A stretch of 64,000 bases of DNA. It comes from Dryomyza anilis (Eukaryota; Arthropoda; Insecta; Diptera; Dryomyzidae). The translations under genes were made by a program, and so were the position numbers. The notes below the pieces were generated by a model. It was not told the origin of the DNA. It ran no database searches and saw only the letters and a list, made by a program, of their open reading frames with translations. Shown here one piece after another: positions 1 to 10,911 of the stretch; the first letter of the stretch is position 1; each line of letters opens with the position of its first letter. The stretch spans positions 35,929,544 through 35,993,543 of the forward strand of contig OX638131.1 of NCBI GenBank assembly GCA_951804985.1, given 5' to 3'.

Positions 1-1225
1 ATATATGCGGTCGGATTTCCTTTTTTCCTTTGGGCGTATGAGTTTTATTAATTTGGGATGAACAAGTTATGCACATCATGCCGAAAAATCGAGAAACCAT
101 AAAACATGCCAGACGAAGCAGCAGGCGCCGAAATATGCGTGAATACATTTGGTACTATTTTAGGCACCCTTTTATTTGGGGGTGTTTGTTATTTTTGGTA
201 TGCCCTGCCCGATAGCGCAGTGCGTGTTGTGCTAGTCAATAACATTAATTTTAAATCTAATGCGATTAGGCCGGACCAGGCACTAAGTTGCTTAAGTTAG
301 AGCGTATTTTTTTTTTTGAACAAATTGAACCCAAAAACTTTAAGCCTTAAATAAGCGAATGACACAAAGTTGCTTAACTTTACACAAATTTTGCTGTGCA
401 CGTTTAACGTACCAATACTGTGTATGTCTTTTTTCTTTTGGCGCACAATTTGCATAAAACTTTTGCAATATCCTTGGAACATATATCCTTTGCCCATTTC
501 GTTCAAGTCGCTCGATTTTTAATAGAAAACAAACTGACCGGAAATTTCGTTTGCTGCTTTTCGGTGCGGTTCGGTTCGGTTCTTTTCGGTTCAGTTTAGT
601 TCAGACTTGTTTCGGCTCCGTTGTTTTATCGTTCGGTGGCTTTTTTGCATGCTCTGTCTCTCTCTTTATTTCGAACATAAGGCCAAATATGGCGCCTTGC
701 CGCCGCCATACCCTTGTAAATATTTGAAAAATCTGGGTATTATTAAAATCATATGTAGCCGTAAAAGGGGTATTTTTTGCTGCCAAATATTTTTTTGCTT
801 TAGTAGTAAATCCTATAATATGCAACAGAAAACAGACAACGGGCACGAGCATGGCGCAGCATTTAAATAACCTTTATAAGTGTCCATTATTGTAGTTATT
901 AGGGTTATCTGCAGCTCAGAGATTTGTTTAAAATGCTTTTCACTTTAGCTTTTGTTTACACCATGGCTATTTTGTGTATTATTGCTTTATTTTGGAAGTT
1001 TTTGTTACATCCATCCAGAGGATAAACGTATCATGGGTATATTTAGTATTTAATTGACTGTAGCTTTTAAAATAATCGATAAAAGGGTTTATTTTGTTTG
1101 TTTGGTTTTTATATTCTGTGAAATGGTACTGTATAGTTTTTTATTTTGTTCTTGGATATAAAGAAATTGAATTAACTTTTGGTATCTAATTTATCAATTT
1201 TGTTTTTTTTTAAATTAAATTAAGT
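1..1225. other. Non-repetitive flank, no gene recognised
   Basis: The first ~0.9 kb is less AT-rich than most of the window. At about 557-605 it has a degenerate run of TTCGGT-like hexamers. Short ORFs here (for example 106-300 plus and 607-870 plus) show no recognisable domain, no supporting splice context and no sustained codon pattern, so they are not called. From about 900 to 1225 the sequence is plain AT-rich DNA. Because the minus-strand gene at 5.4-8.4 kb continues leftwards, this interval is probably intronic to it; that is inference. Confidence 0.4.
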
Positions 1226-1227
1226 TT

Positions 1228-1614
1228 TAGTGTGGTGAGTTTTAGTGCGGTGAATTTAAGTGTGGTGAATTTAAGTGTTGTCAGTTTAAGTGGGTCAATT
1301 TGAATGTGGTGAATTTTAGTGTGGTGAGTTTAAGTGTGGTGAAATTTAGTGTAGTGAGTTTTAGTGTGTTGAATTTTAATGTGGTGAATTTTAGTGTGGT
1401 GAGTTTTAGTGTGGTGAATTTTTGTGTGGTGAGTTTTAGTGTGGTGAAATTTAGTGCGGTGAGTTTTTGTGTGGTGAATTTTAGTGTGGTGAATATTAGT
1501 CTGGTCAATTTTAGTGTGGTGAGTTTTAGTGTGGTGAATTTTAGTGTGGTGAATTTTAGTGTGGTGAATTTTGGTGTGGTGAATTTTAGTGTGGTGAATT
1601 TTAGTGTGGTTGTT
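1228..1614. repeat. 15-bp minisatellite, unit TTTTAGTGTGGTGAR
   Basis: About 25 imperfect copies of a 15-bp unit (TTTTAGTGTGGTGAA or ...GAG) run head to tail. Because 15 is divisible by three, several frames stay open (for example 1300-1653 plus, repeating SVV-(N/S)-F, and 1330-1836 minus). These ORFs are products of the repeat and not genes. The same unit recurs at 31925-32427 and, inverted, at 63455-64000. Confidence 0.9.
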
Positions 1615-2006
1615 TTTGTTTTCTATCCTTTTTTTATTTACTGTTGTTTTTGACTTATAGCTTAAGTTTTGTGCTTTTACTTTTACTTTTGATTTTGTAT
1701 TTGATTTTTGCTTTTGTTTTTGTGTTTTTGCTTTTGTATTTTTTTTTTGTATTTGAGTTGTTTGTTTCATCTTCTTTGCTTGTGTTTGTGCTGAGTTATG
1801 TCGTTTGGAATGTTTAGTTTGTATGGGAGGTACCACGCCCCTTTGTCCAATCCCGCCATATATAGCCTATGACACCCTCCGGACTCCATAGTATTCTGGT
1901 GCAAAATTTCAGTTAAATCGGTTCAGCGGTTTAGACGTGATGCTGGAACAAACAGATAGACAGACCGACAGACTGACATACGGACCAAGAGTTTTATATA
2001 TATAGA
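1228..2006 (-). mobile_element. Non-autonomous Helitron-like element, 3'-truncated
   Basis: Read on the minus strand, the element begins TCTATATATATAAAACTC at 2006 and is preceded by an A, as expected for Helitrons (5' TC, insertion between A and T). It continues through a CAGA/GTCT-rich stretch (about 1945-1980), a conserved module around 1825-1945 that contains TATGGGAGGTACCACGCCCC on the plus strand, a pyrimidine-rich tract (about 1615-1790) and a 15-bp minisatellite (1228-1614). The same order of modules occurs in the complete copy at 31639-32837. No CTAG terminus is seen left of the minisatellite, so the 3' end is missing. It carries no protein-coding gene. Confidence 0.7.
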
Positions 2007-3585
2007 TATGGATAACAAGGCAGCGTATAGAAACCTTTTATGTATAGCAAAGACTTGTATTTTATGAACAGAGATTGAAATTAGGATTTTCTTATAAGGA
2101 TTTTCTTATAATTTTGGTTTCAAATATCTTCTATTTCTTTTGGCAAACAAAAATATAAGAATTCAGCATCCTAGCTTGCTGTCGAGTTTTACGCGAAAAA
2201 AAACTCGTGGTTGTTGTAGCCGAAAAAGTTTTTGTTGCCAGCTGGATGGCTGCACTGGAATTGTTCTCAGGCAATGTGTACAGGGTGGCAACGAATACTG
2301 AAATATGCCATTGGTAAAAATGTACTACATACAAAAAATATTCTCCCTTATATCGAAAAACACATTTCCAAATTTTAGAAAGTATATTAATAAATAAAAG
2401 AACTAATTTTGAAAAAAAATTGAACCAAATCAAAAAGCGGTTTTTGCCGAAATTCGAGTTCGAAAATTTTACAATAACATAGTAATTATAAACCGAATTA
2501 GAAAAAAATATTGTAAACCAGAATCAAAAACTACATTCAATTCTTAGAATAATAGATAGCAACAATAACAATTTTGCAACGTTATTGACCTAGATAACGG
2601 CTTTCGAAGATATCTCTGACTAAAAAAACTTATATGTAGGAGAGAATGTACAATATGCTCTCGTTCGTAATTCAATTTTTCAAGGAAATTTATAATATAA
2701 TTATAACATAATTATGTTTATGGTTAAAAAAAAAATGTTTAAAATAAATTGTGTTAAAATTGAATGCTGTTTAGCAAGAAATACAAAATATAATTCTGTT
2801 TCTGGATTTCCGATGTAGAAATTGTAATAGGGCTATGACCTGGAACTGAGCACAGTATTTTTGCGTATTTTTGCGACTATTAATGCCATGATCATTTGTA
2901 TCTTAATAGGGTAAATTTTTGCTTGGTTTATGTTTTAAAAGTATTACGAAAAGTAGAAACTTTTCCACCATGTACTTACTATATATACCCCTCTCTCGTG
3001 CTTTCTCTTGCAGCTTTTGTCGGGTTTAAAGGATTGTCTTTCGTGCATCTATGCAAGTGCTGAATGACTGACAATTTATTACTTGATATACTTTTGAGAT
3101 GGTATATGTTAGTGAGAGTGGGTAAGTGTGAAATTCTTATCATATGTATGCATTTAAATGTATGTCTTATAGACTGCTGTTGTTTAGGTAACAGATTTTT
3201 GGCATATTAACACTTTGTGATAGAGATTCTAATGCACTTAGATATACTAATTTTGATGTTTTACAGTAGTTTTGTCAATAGTTTTTTAATATAATTTGTA
3301 TGATGCAATCACAAATGGAAGCAGTACAAAAAAAAGAAACAAAACACGCACCAACAACAAAGTAGACAGAAAAAGTGCAAAGAGATTTTTCTAATGTTCA
3401 CTGCATAACAGTTGTTGCTGTTTTTAACTCTTCTTCGATTGATATTTGTGTGCAGGTGTTTGTTGTTCTTACTTTCCAGTATTCATGTAATTCAGTTAAT
3501 TAATGGCACGCAGTGTGAAAGGTTTTTTAATTTGCAAAACAAAAGTGATGTTGGAATTACCCATATTTGAATAATTTTTAAATTT
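2007..3585. other. AT-rich non-coding stretch, nothing recognised
   Basis: No domain-bearing ORF, RNA gene, terminal repeat or tandem array was recognised. The ORF at 2131-2433 minus has no family resemblance and ends in low-complexity sequence. The interval probably lies within an intron of the minus-strand gene. Confidence 0.4.
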
Positions 3586-3589
3586 CCAT

Positions 3590-5068
3590 AAAGTGGTTCA
3601 TGATCTAACTTTTTGCATTAACAGAATACTATTTATATGAATTTAATTGATTTTTGAGCGTCGTTTTAATAAAATTCAATTTTGGAGTTGTTGAAAAATG
3701 TTGGGGTAAAGTGGGAAACTTCAAAATTTTTACCAAATTGATATTTTATTTTTTGTTTTTTTTTTTCAAAACAAAGTAAAACATATAAAGGATAAAAAAA
3801 TATGGTTAAAAAAAGAATGGTTATGCAAGAAAAAATAAAAAGAAAGAAAATAAATATCTCATTGGTTATTTTAGGAAAATATGACAAATATTCTGTTTAC
3901 TGACTACTCCTAGGTAGAATATTCGGAGTGCCTATGGACACAGGTGTAGTTGCTGGTCGTCAAGTTTGCAAATTTTAAGTATAAAGACCATTTGCAGAAA
4001 GGCAGTTCACTGAATTCATTTTGTTAATGTTAAAGCTTCACATCTCGTATATCTGTTGCAATTTAGATTTCATCTTAGGTGGAGTCACAATTTTTATTGG
4101 TTTGTGGTCAAGATTGATGTTTTTTCTTGGCTAATCAATTAAATAATTCATGTGACACAATATTTTCACTAAAATTACAAATTACGTTTCTCACTTTACT
4201 CCAGAAAATGCTTCCCAATTTAACCCAATATCGACATTTGAAAATTACTTATCTCTAAGCCGAAATGTGGTTGGTTCGACTCACCACGACTGCATTATCA
4301 AAAAAATATAAATTATTTTTCCATACGACGGTACCGCCTCCGTAGCCAATAGCAAACCTACGACATTTCGTTTACTGGTTAAGCTGAATATTATTAAATC
4401 ATTTCTCATTTCATCGGCAAATTGGGACATTAGGTGTGCTATCGAAATTACGTTTATTGATTGACATTGGATCAAATAATTGCAGCCCATGGCGCGTGTA
4501 TGGAAATTAGGAACATGTTCAACTAGTTTCAATTTGTGTACAAAATGGAAGAAAACCGAAAAAAATATGCACAAAACATGCATTTAAGTGAAAATATGCA
4601 TTTATTGTAAAATATGCATAAATATGCACTAACATTCAAATGCCACAATTAAAGAAATTTCTTGATTCGTAAATTTATTTCATTCTTAAGATATAGAGAA
4701 AAACATGTATTTGCATTAGACTCCTAGCTCTACTTATCATCATTTAAATAATGTTTAATTATTTGTAAAACCTATTTGTATTACAAAAGATATACAATAT
4801 GCGAACATTTTTAACATACCTTCCTAATTAAAAACAAACAAAATTCGCACTTTTAGATAGCAATCACCAGCACTCTAAAAAAACCTTCAAAAACATTTTT
4901 TCACTTCTCGAAATGCAATAAAAGGTATTACTGTGATTATAACCATGGATGCAAAAGTTTGTGAAGCACTTGACAAATGTTTTTTCATTTTTCTAAGTGC
5001 AAAAACATTAAAAAAAACAATGCAATTTCCCACATTACCCCATGTCCCACTTTTCCCCAGGTTCCCCT
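3590..5068. repeat. Dispersed repeat with GGGGTAAAGTGGGA-like motifs
   Basis: Positions about 3590-3745 match about 24920-25085: shared blocks include TGGTTCATGATCTAA, TTTTTGCATTAACAGAATAC and GGGTAAAGTGGGAAA. The outward end of the second copy (24838) carries CCTGGGGTAAAGTGGGA, and its inverted counterpart lies at about 5020-5065 (TCCCACTTTTCCCCAGG). A further inverted relative, CTCACTTTACTCCAG, is at about 4192. This suggests an old element with inverted ends spanning roughly 3.6-5.07 kb, but only the inner block and right end are clear. ATATGCAT-rich sequence fills 4570-4635. No coding capacity is seen. Confidence 0.4.
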
Positions 5069-5490
5069 ATCAATATTATTTTTAAATATTATGGATATTT
5101 TAAGAAGATGCAATGTGCTATATGCAACTAAAATCAAAATTCCATTTAGAGTCTATCACGACAATCCCAACTTTGAGATGCGATACGAAATACATTAATT
5201 GCAAATGTTGAAACATTAAGTATCCGTACTTTCTATACTTGCACAGAATGAATTATGAAACGACACTTAGATCCTTGCGACAAAAACCACGGCAAAGTAA
5301 ACCTTTGATGTGCGCATAAAGCAGAGAGTTTATGCACCTTCAAAGTGCATTAAAAGCATTTATAAAACTGAAAGGCATTTGCTGCACTCTGCAGAGATAG
5401 CTATAATGTAGGTAATTTTGATACCCAAGGCTAAAGTTTATTTATGTATCTTATGGAGTATAAATAGTGGAGGCAGTAGATGTAGCAGGT
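5069..5490. other. Intronic sequence downstream of the exon donor
   Basis: This is non-coding sequence immediately downstream (in gene orientation) of the splice donor at 5497. The open frame runs through the donor to a stop near 5438, but those 19 extra codons are interpreted as intron read-through. Nothing else is recognised. Confidence 0.5.
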
Positions 5491-5498
5491 TACTCACC
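5491..5498 (-). other. 5' splice site ending the large coding exon
   Basis: On the minus strand the coding sequence reads ...CCG ATT GTG followed by GTGAGTAAC, a near-consensus fly donor. The exon therefore ends at 5498 in phase 0 after codon 944 (Val). The residues beyond it in the open frame are hydrophobic and end shortly at a stop, consistent with intron. Together with the unfinished domain at the C-terminus this indicates that more coding exons lie to the left of the window. Confidence 0.75.
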
Positions 5499-8329
5499 AC
5501 AATCGGCAACATCAGCTCGTGCGTCTCATTGCCGCGCCACAAATGCGAGTCCTGGGGCACATTCTGAACTTCGCACTCCAGCGAATTGATTTTCTCCTGC
5601 AGGCGACTCAGAATGCGCGGTCGTGCAATTGGCTTTGAGGAGGATTTCGTGGGGTTGGTGACACGTCGTTGGAGCGGCGATGCAACGGTAGATGGCCGCT
5701 GTGTTGTGCTGACAACAGCAGCAGCAACAGTAACAGCAATTGCAGCATCACTGCCGGCAACAGCAGTTGCAACCACTGTGGTAGATGCCACATCCGCAGC
5801 CGCAGCAGACAGCATGTTGTCAGTTGTGGCGGACACAGGCGCTGACATAGTTGAGGCCAAATATTTAACGTCCGAAGCCAAGGGAGTCGCTGTTGCTATT
5901 TTGGCAGTGGCTGTTTGCAGTTTGGAGGCAGTTGGCAGCAATGAGCGCAGTAGTAGTTTGGCGCGTTTCAGCTCCTTTTGATGTTTCTTCGCGGGTTTTG
6001 CATTGGACATCGTATTGTGGGACGCGGTTGTAATTGTTGCTGTAGTTGTTGCTGCTGCTGTTGTAGTCGCGACAAAGCTGGTTACTGTTGTGGTCGTCGA
6101 CGAATTCAGTTCAGTGGCGGCATTTGACTCAGTGGTGTCCGTAATGTGTGCCACTTGAAATTTTTGATTATTTAAGCCGAGAAAGCGGCTACTCGCACTT
6201 GGTATGCTGCTCGCAGTGGGCGATTTGCGTGCGAGCAACACATGCTGTTGTTGTTGCTGCTGCTGCTTCTGCTGCAACTTTAGTTTATTATGCTGCAACA
6301 TCTCGTTATAGAGCTCTTTGCTATTGTAGAATTTTGTGGTCGAGAATTCGGGATGCACGGCGGCGCCTGGTACTGCCGATTGCCCGCCGGCAGCACTGCC
6401 CACATTGCCCAGCGGTGGCACAGTGTCACTGTTAAACTTTGTGTTGGCAAAGTCTACGTGTGGCAGGGAAATAGCATCGCTGGCTGCACGATGCAACGGA
6501 AAGTCGAAACTTTTCTTAACGCGTCGGTCTATGAAGTCGTGACCCGCGAGAGTTCGGTGATTAACGCGATAGCTGAAGCGGCCGGGAGTAGCTGTGTCTT
6601 TAAACTTGCTGGAGGTAGTTGTTGTAAGCGCATTTATGTTGCCAGCGCTGCTGGTGTTGCTGCTGCTGGCAGCCTGTGTTGCCGCAAACTCATTGAGGCG
6701 GAACTTTTGCTCGATTTCAGTGATGACACCATCCTGCTCGGCGAGCAATTTACCGGTGTAGTCGCTGATCGAAGCTGCTGCTGCTGCCACCGCTGCATCC
6801 GTCTTCAGCTCACGATTTATGCTACTCTTTGCCAATGGCAGCGCATTATTGGCACTGTTGGCGCCATTTGCTTTTTCTGCTGGTACTGCATTCGCATCCG
6901 CATCCGTCGCTGTATCCATATCCGATTCCACTTGCATTTCCACTTCATTGGGCATTAGTTGCTGTTGTTGCTCCGTCGCATCAGCATCGTCCTTGGCGAA
7001 TATTGTGCGTTCTCGCAGTAGCTTCGCATTGGAATCACGTATAATTGGATTGAAATCCTCGATTTTCATGGGATACAAGTCGACGATGTTGATTTTGTTG
7101 CCACCAGCAGTATTAGTTGCCGTTTCTTGTTGCTGTTCCCTCTTTTCGTACGCTGCCTTCTCTTCCCTCGCTACCTTCTCTGCATTCCCTACTTTTTCTT
7201 CCTTCGCTGTCTTCTGTTGCTGTTGTTGCTCGTGCCATATTTGCGTTGTTGTCTCTGTGGTGGTTGCTGCGGGTTTCGTCTGTTCGTCGCTGACACCATT
7301 GAACTCATCTGTGACGATTTCAGCCAATTTAATGCGGTAGAGCCCGTTTTCAAGTTGGCGCTCGACATGAATATCATTATGCGGCAACAGCAATTTTGCT
7401 GTTGTTGCCTGCTGCTGTTGCTGCTGTTGCTGCTGTTCTAAATGTTCTGTAGCAACGGTTGCCATTGCTTCTGCTGTGGTTGCCAATAGTTGCTCTTTTG
7501 TTTCTTGCAGTTCATTTGTTTTATCGCCGAAACTCGTACTTTTCGTCTTTGCCTGCAGCACATTCGTATCCGCTGCTTCTCGTCCAAGTCGCTCTGCCAT
7601 TTTCACATTTCCTGCTAGTGGGCTTTGTGCTTCTGTTGTTGCAATCACTCCTCCGATATTGGCTGCTTTAGTAGTTGGTGCTTCTTCCGTTTTCATTGCT
7701 GTTGCAATTGCAGCTACTGTTTGTGTTGGTTCAGTGGCTGCTTCTTCGAAATTTGCTCCTCCGGCATTAACTACTAGTCCTCCTCCATTTCCTCTACTTT
7801 CTCCATCTATTGTTGCTGCTGTTGTTGTTGCCGTTTCTACTATTGTTGCTACTGCTGCTGCTCTGTCTCCTATGCGCTCCTTTGCATATTTGATTTGTGT
7901 TTTCACTGCATTTCCGTTGCCTTCGTTTGGTACGTGTTCCGGTGTCTTGTCCTGGCCCAAAAATGATTTAGTAGGCGCATCCGTAGAACTCAAAGTTTTC
8001 GCTGTCGCCACAACTGAAACTGTCGCCGTTGCCAGTGCATTTTGTTGTTGCTGCTGCTGTTGCAGGAACGGAGGCCTCGTAATGTCTGTCGTTTTACTGG
8101 GTGCTTGCGTTGAAGCATCGTTTGCTATTGTTGCTGGTGCATTAGATGATGCTAATGTGGTTGTTGTTGCTGCTGCTGATATTGTTGTTGATGTGCCTGT
8201 CACCTCTGCCAATTCGGTTGCTTCCACCGAAACGCGCCTCGCCGCTAAATTCGTGCTCACTTGGCCAAAAATTAAAAATGTCGCAATTAAAAATGCTAAA
8301 AATGAGATTTTTCGGTTTTTGGAGTTCAT
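5498..8329 (-). CDS. Secreted or membrane protein, Q/T/A-rich N-terminal exon (partial)
   Basis: The start at 8329 has an ideal fly context (CAACAAAATG). Residues 1-30 form a clear signal peptide (basic KNRK, then the hydrophobic core ISFLAFLIATFLIFGQV). About 900 residues of low-complexity extracellular-type sequence follow: Thr/Ala/Ser-rich mucin-like stretches, poly-Gln runs (residues 90-96, near 300, and later) encoded by mixed CAG/CAA, and basic patches such as RRVKKS. The final ~28 residues differ in character: a single Cys919, then VQNVPQD and an N-glycosylation sequon (NET, 934-936), then ELMLPIV. The spacing C...VP...NETxEL.LP resembles the end of a leucine-rich-repeat N-terminal cap, so LRRs may follow in downstream exons; that is a guess. 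Codons 1-944 end at a phase-0 donor. Unbroken length, signal peptide, start context and donor make it a real gene. I do not recognise the orthologue. Confidence 0.82.
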
Positions 8330-8447
8330 TTTGTTGCGGCTACTTAGTCAGTTCTAGCTGTTCTATGTGAAGATGTTGGCGATAAATGATATCAGGTTCG
8401 GTGTATTATGCAGTTGGTCCTTGTTACCATTGTTTATAGCGGAATCT
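8330..8447 (-). other. 5'UTR part of the exon with 3' splice site at 8446-8447
   Basis: Upstream of the ATG on the minus strand is a 116-nt leader (8445-8330). It is preceded by a strong acceptor: a pyrimidine-rich run reading TTGTTTTCTTTACATTCATACAG, whose AG falls at 8447-8446. This implies at least one upstream non-coding exon at higher coordinates. The promoter is therefore not directly in front of this exon. Confidence 0.65.
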
Positions 8448-8604
8448 GTATGAATGTAAAGAAAACAATTATTAATTAAACAATTATTTATTGAGAAGTT
8501 TTATGTAACGATTGATATGAAGGAGACTTGTTTTATGTATCAGATATTAGTTTTATAAATCGGAAATAGGTGAGTCCGACAGTGATGCCTACAGACAACG
8601 AAGA
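8448..8604. other. Intron next to the acceptor, nothing recognised
   Basis: This is a short AT-rich spacer between the splice acceptor and the retrotransposon relic. No branch point could be assigned with confidence. Confidence 0.4.
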
Positions 8605-9850
8605 ATTTCAATCGCTAACAACATCGCCGACCAGGAAATTTGGCCGCATTTCCGTTAAAGTGTCTCTTTTCTGGAAAACTAACCCAAATTTACCGTTTAG
8701 CCAGTTTAAAGCCAATTCTTCAATCATGAAATAATGAAAATGCAACAAAGTACATACTCTTGTTGGCTCGATTGAGAGCAAAATTTTGAACGTAGTTAGC
8801 GACATTATCGAGAATCTCGCAGCTACCGCAATGTACCATTTCCTTCTGGAATCATTTTTTGATTTGGAGGAAAAACGCCTTCAGAAGTATTTGGAGAACA
8901 TAAGCATCGGCGAAAAGAAACCTTCAGCTATGTTATGAAGAAGGGATCAATTATCTTTAGGAAAAGTTTCCGACGTAGCTCAGTAGGCGCGGTAGCTCAG
9001 TGGTTAGTGCGTTGGACTACGAGCCGAAAGGTCCCCGGTTCAAGCCTGGACTGGGGCTAACAACATCTTTTCATAGAAACATTTTTCTATGCCGCGCTAC
9101 CTCTCGGCAGTAAATGGCAAACCTCCGAGTGTAAAAACATTGCCTATGAAAAGCTCTCATCCGCCGTTCGGATTCAGCAATAAACTGTAGGTTCCACCAC
9201 TTTGAGTACAAATATAACACGCACAGCTCAAAATGGTGAGAGAGCTCGGCCTAAGTTCTTATAGAACTGTAGTGCCAAACTATTATAAAGTTTCCGACGA
9301 CATGCTGAAATCACTGTGGTTTCAGAGACTGTGGTTTCAGACATTCTAGACAAGATTGCGGTCATGGCCGATAAATTCAATGACCAGTTTGATGGCCCAT
9401 CAGTTAATGAAGTCAGTTCATCTCAATTCGCGACTCGGTCAAAATAAAAATCAGAAGGCTGAAATTCTAAAACGGATCGAAGCATTTACGACGAACAAAA
9501 AGAATAATACAAGATCACGAAGCCTTGAAGGAATCAAACAATTCAAAGGCTGGTGGTGCATGCTGGTACTATTTCAAATTTGGAGCAATGGTCTCAAAAT
9601 TTCAAAAGCCTTGTTCTTATTAGATAGAAAAATAATTAAATCCTCGTCTATGGTGACGGACGAGGATGGTTTCAAGACATGTTATCCTATTTGTGTAGGA
9701 TAGATCTGGAATAGGATACCACTGGATACTGGATGTATCTGTTTTTTCCGCCAGCAAACAAAAACAAATAGGGAAATCCAGATGCAATACAACTTCAGGC
9801 AGCAAATAATTCCGAATTCAGAACTTTCTTATAATGTGCTTACATGAGAA
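8605..9850 (+). pseudogene. Ty3/gypsy-like retrotransposon gag-protease relic
   Basis: Three-frame reading of the plus strand gives fragments typical of insect Ty3/gypsy-like gag: FWKTNPNLPF (about 8670-8700), VVSDIIENLA (about 8793-8822), KRLQKYLENI and GEKKPSAM (about 8875-8935), then after the SINE LDKIAVMADKF (about 9350-9380). Further on, a protease-like segment has an aspartic-protease DTG motif (LDTG near 9722-9733) and downstream PASKQ-like sequence. Many stops and frameshifts separate the fragments, so it is long dead. It is split by the SINE at 8976-9286. The family assignment rests on remembered motif patterns, not a search. Reverse transcriptase and LTRs are not visible. Confidence 0.6.
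8963..9299 (+). mobile_element. tRNA-derived SINE copy 1 with perfect 13-bp TSD
   Basis: The SINE body is 8976-9286. The head has a box A-like TAGCTCAGTGG and box B-like GGTTCAAGCCT. The tRNA-unrelated body (about 9060-9270) and an ATT-type tail follow. The duplication AAAGTTTCCGACG is at 8963-8975 and again at 9287-9299. A partial extra copy of the 5' end (TAGCTCAGTAGGCG, 8976-8989) precedes the normal start. It sits inside the gag relic, so it is younger than that element's decay. Nine copies of this family occur in the window. Confidence 0.9.
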
Positions 9851-10905
9851 AATATCTTGATTAGTTTTAAAGATATAGACTGGAACATGATTTTTTTTTT
9901 AATTTTTTACTTTACTTTTTTACTTTACATATTTATACATAGATTGTACATTTTATCATAAAATCAAAATATTTGTATGGGAAACAATTAACATATACAT
10001 CATAAAATGAAAACTGTTTTTAAATATCTCAAGTGGTTTAGTAAATATAAAATTGTAAAGTCGATTTTTTTTTTATATTCAATTTTTTCATTTTATTTGG
10101 AAAATTTGACTTTTACGCAAATCTCCGTAAGTATTTTTTTTTCTTCAGTAACATGTACTTTTGTAATATTCTTTGATAGATAACATTACTGGGAATCTTT
10201 TAAATTATAAAAATTATCCAAAATATATTTAACCATTCTGGCAACACTGGTCAAAGTTGAAGTTTTTAAATTTATTTTATTACTTTGACCCGCTGCAACA
10301 AAGTTTTTAAAGTCCAACGTCAAATTTTGTGTAAGCAGTTTTAAGGACGAGCTATTATACGTATTTTTGACCCTTATTTATTTTTTGCGCGACGAAGTAT
10401 ATGTGCAGGGCAGCATTATTTCCAAAAATAAAACTATGTCTGTTTTCGTTTATTAGTTCTGAAATGAGATCGAACTGTCAAAAATAGTACTGAGTTTGTT
10501 TTTCAACTCTGAACATTCAGAGTCAGTCATATGTGTTTGTTTATTCGGTCACAATATAGAAGTCGTTTGTTTCGCAGCTCACTCAACGTGCTCGATTTCA
10601 GGTTATAGAGCTGGCTAAATATTCAGATCATGTTCAGATCTCTGCTTTGAAATGTTTTACGAAAACGATCCATATGAAAATTTAACTAAAAACTACATTA
10701 TTTTTAAAATAAAATTTATCACGAAAATTTTAAATTTTCACAGAACTTATTTTAAAAATTCAATATTAAACATTACATTTCTTTTCATTTTTTTTCATTT
10801 TCATTAAAAAATTAAATAATCACAATTATATAAAATTTATTAAAAAAAAAATTACTAAAATTTCGATTGTCTTAAAATTTAAAAATATCGAATAATTTTA
10901 TTGGA
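9851..10905. other. Very AT-rich spacer, nothing recognised
   Basis: The interval contains poly-T and poly-A tracts and AT-rich non-coding DNA without a recognisable terminal repeat or coding fragment. A short less AT-rich part near 10480-10660 has no assignable function. Confidence 0.4.
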
Positions 10906-10911
10906 AGATAT

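Noticed and set aside
1300..1653. ORF of 117 codons with repeating SVVxF pattern (also 31811-32577 plus, 63551-63979 minus, 1330-1836 minus)
   Set aside because: The frames stay open only because the 15-bp minisatellite unit is a multiple of three; no start context or domain.
5438..5497. The last 19 codons of the 963-codon frame as true C-terminus
   Set aside because: A consensus GTGAGT donor lies exactly before them, and the extra residues look like random intron translation.
7476..8357. 293-codon plus-strand ORF opposite the large exon, and others at 6290-6958, 6819-7340, 5586-5981
   Set aside because: Shadows of the minus-strand gene; low-complexity Val/Ala/Ser/Cys composition mirrors the Gln/Thr/Ala codons of the real strand.
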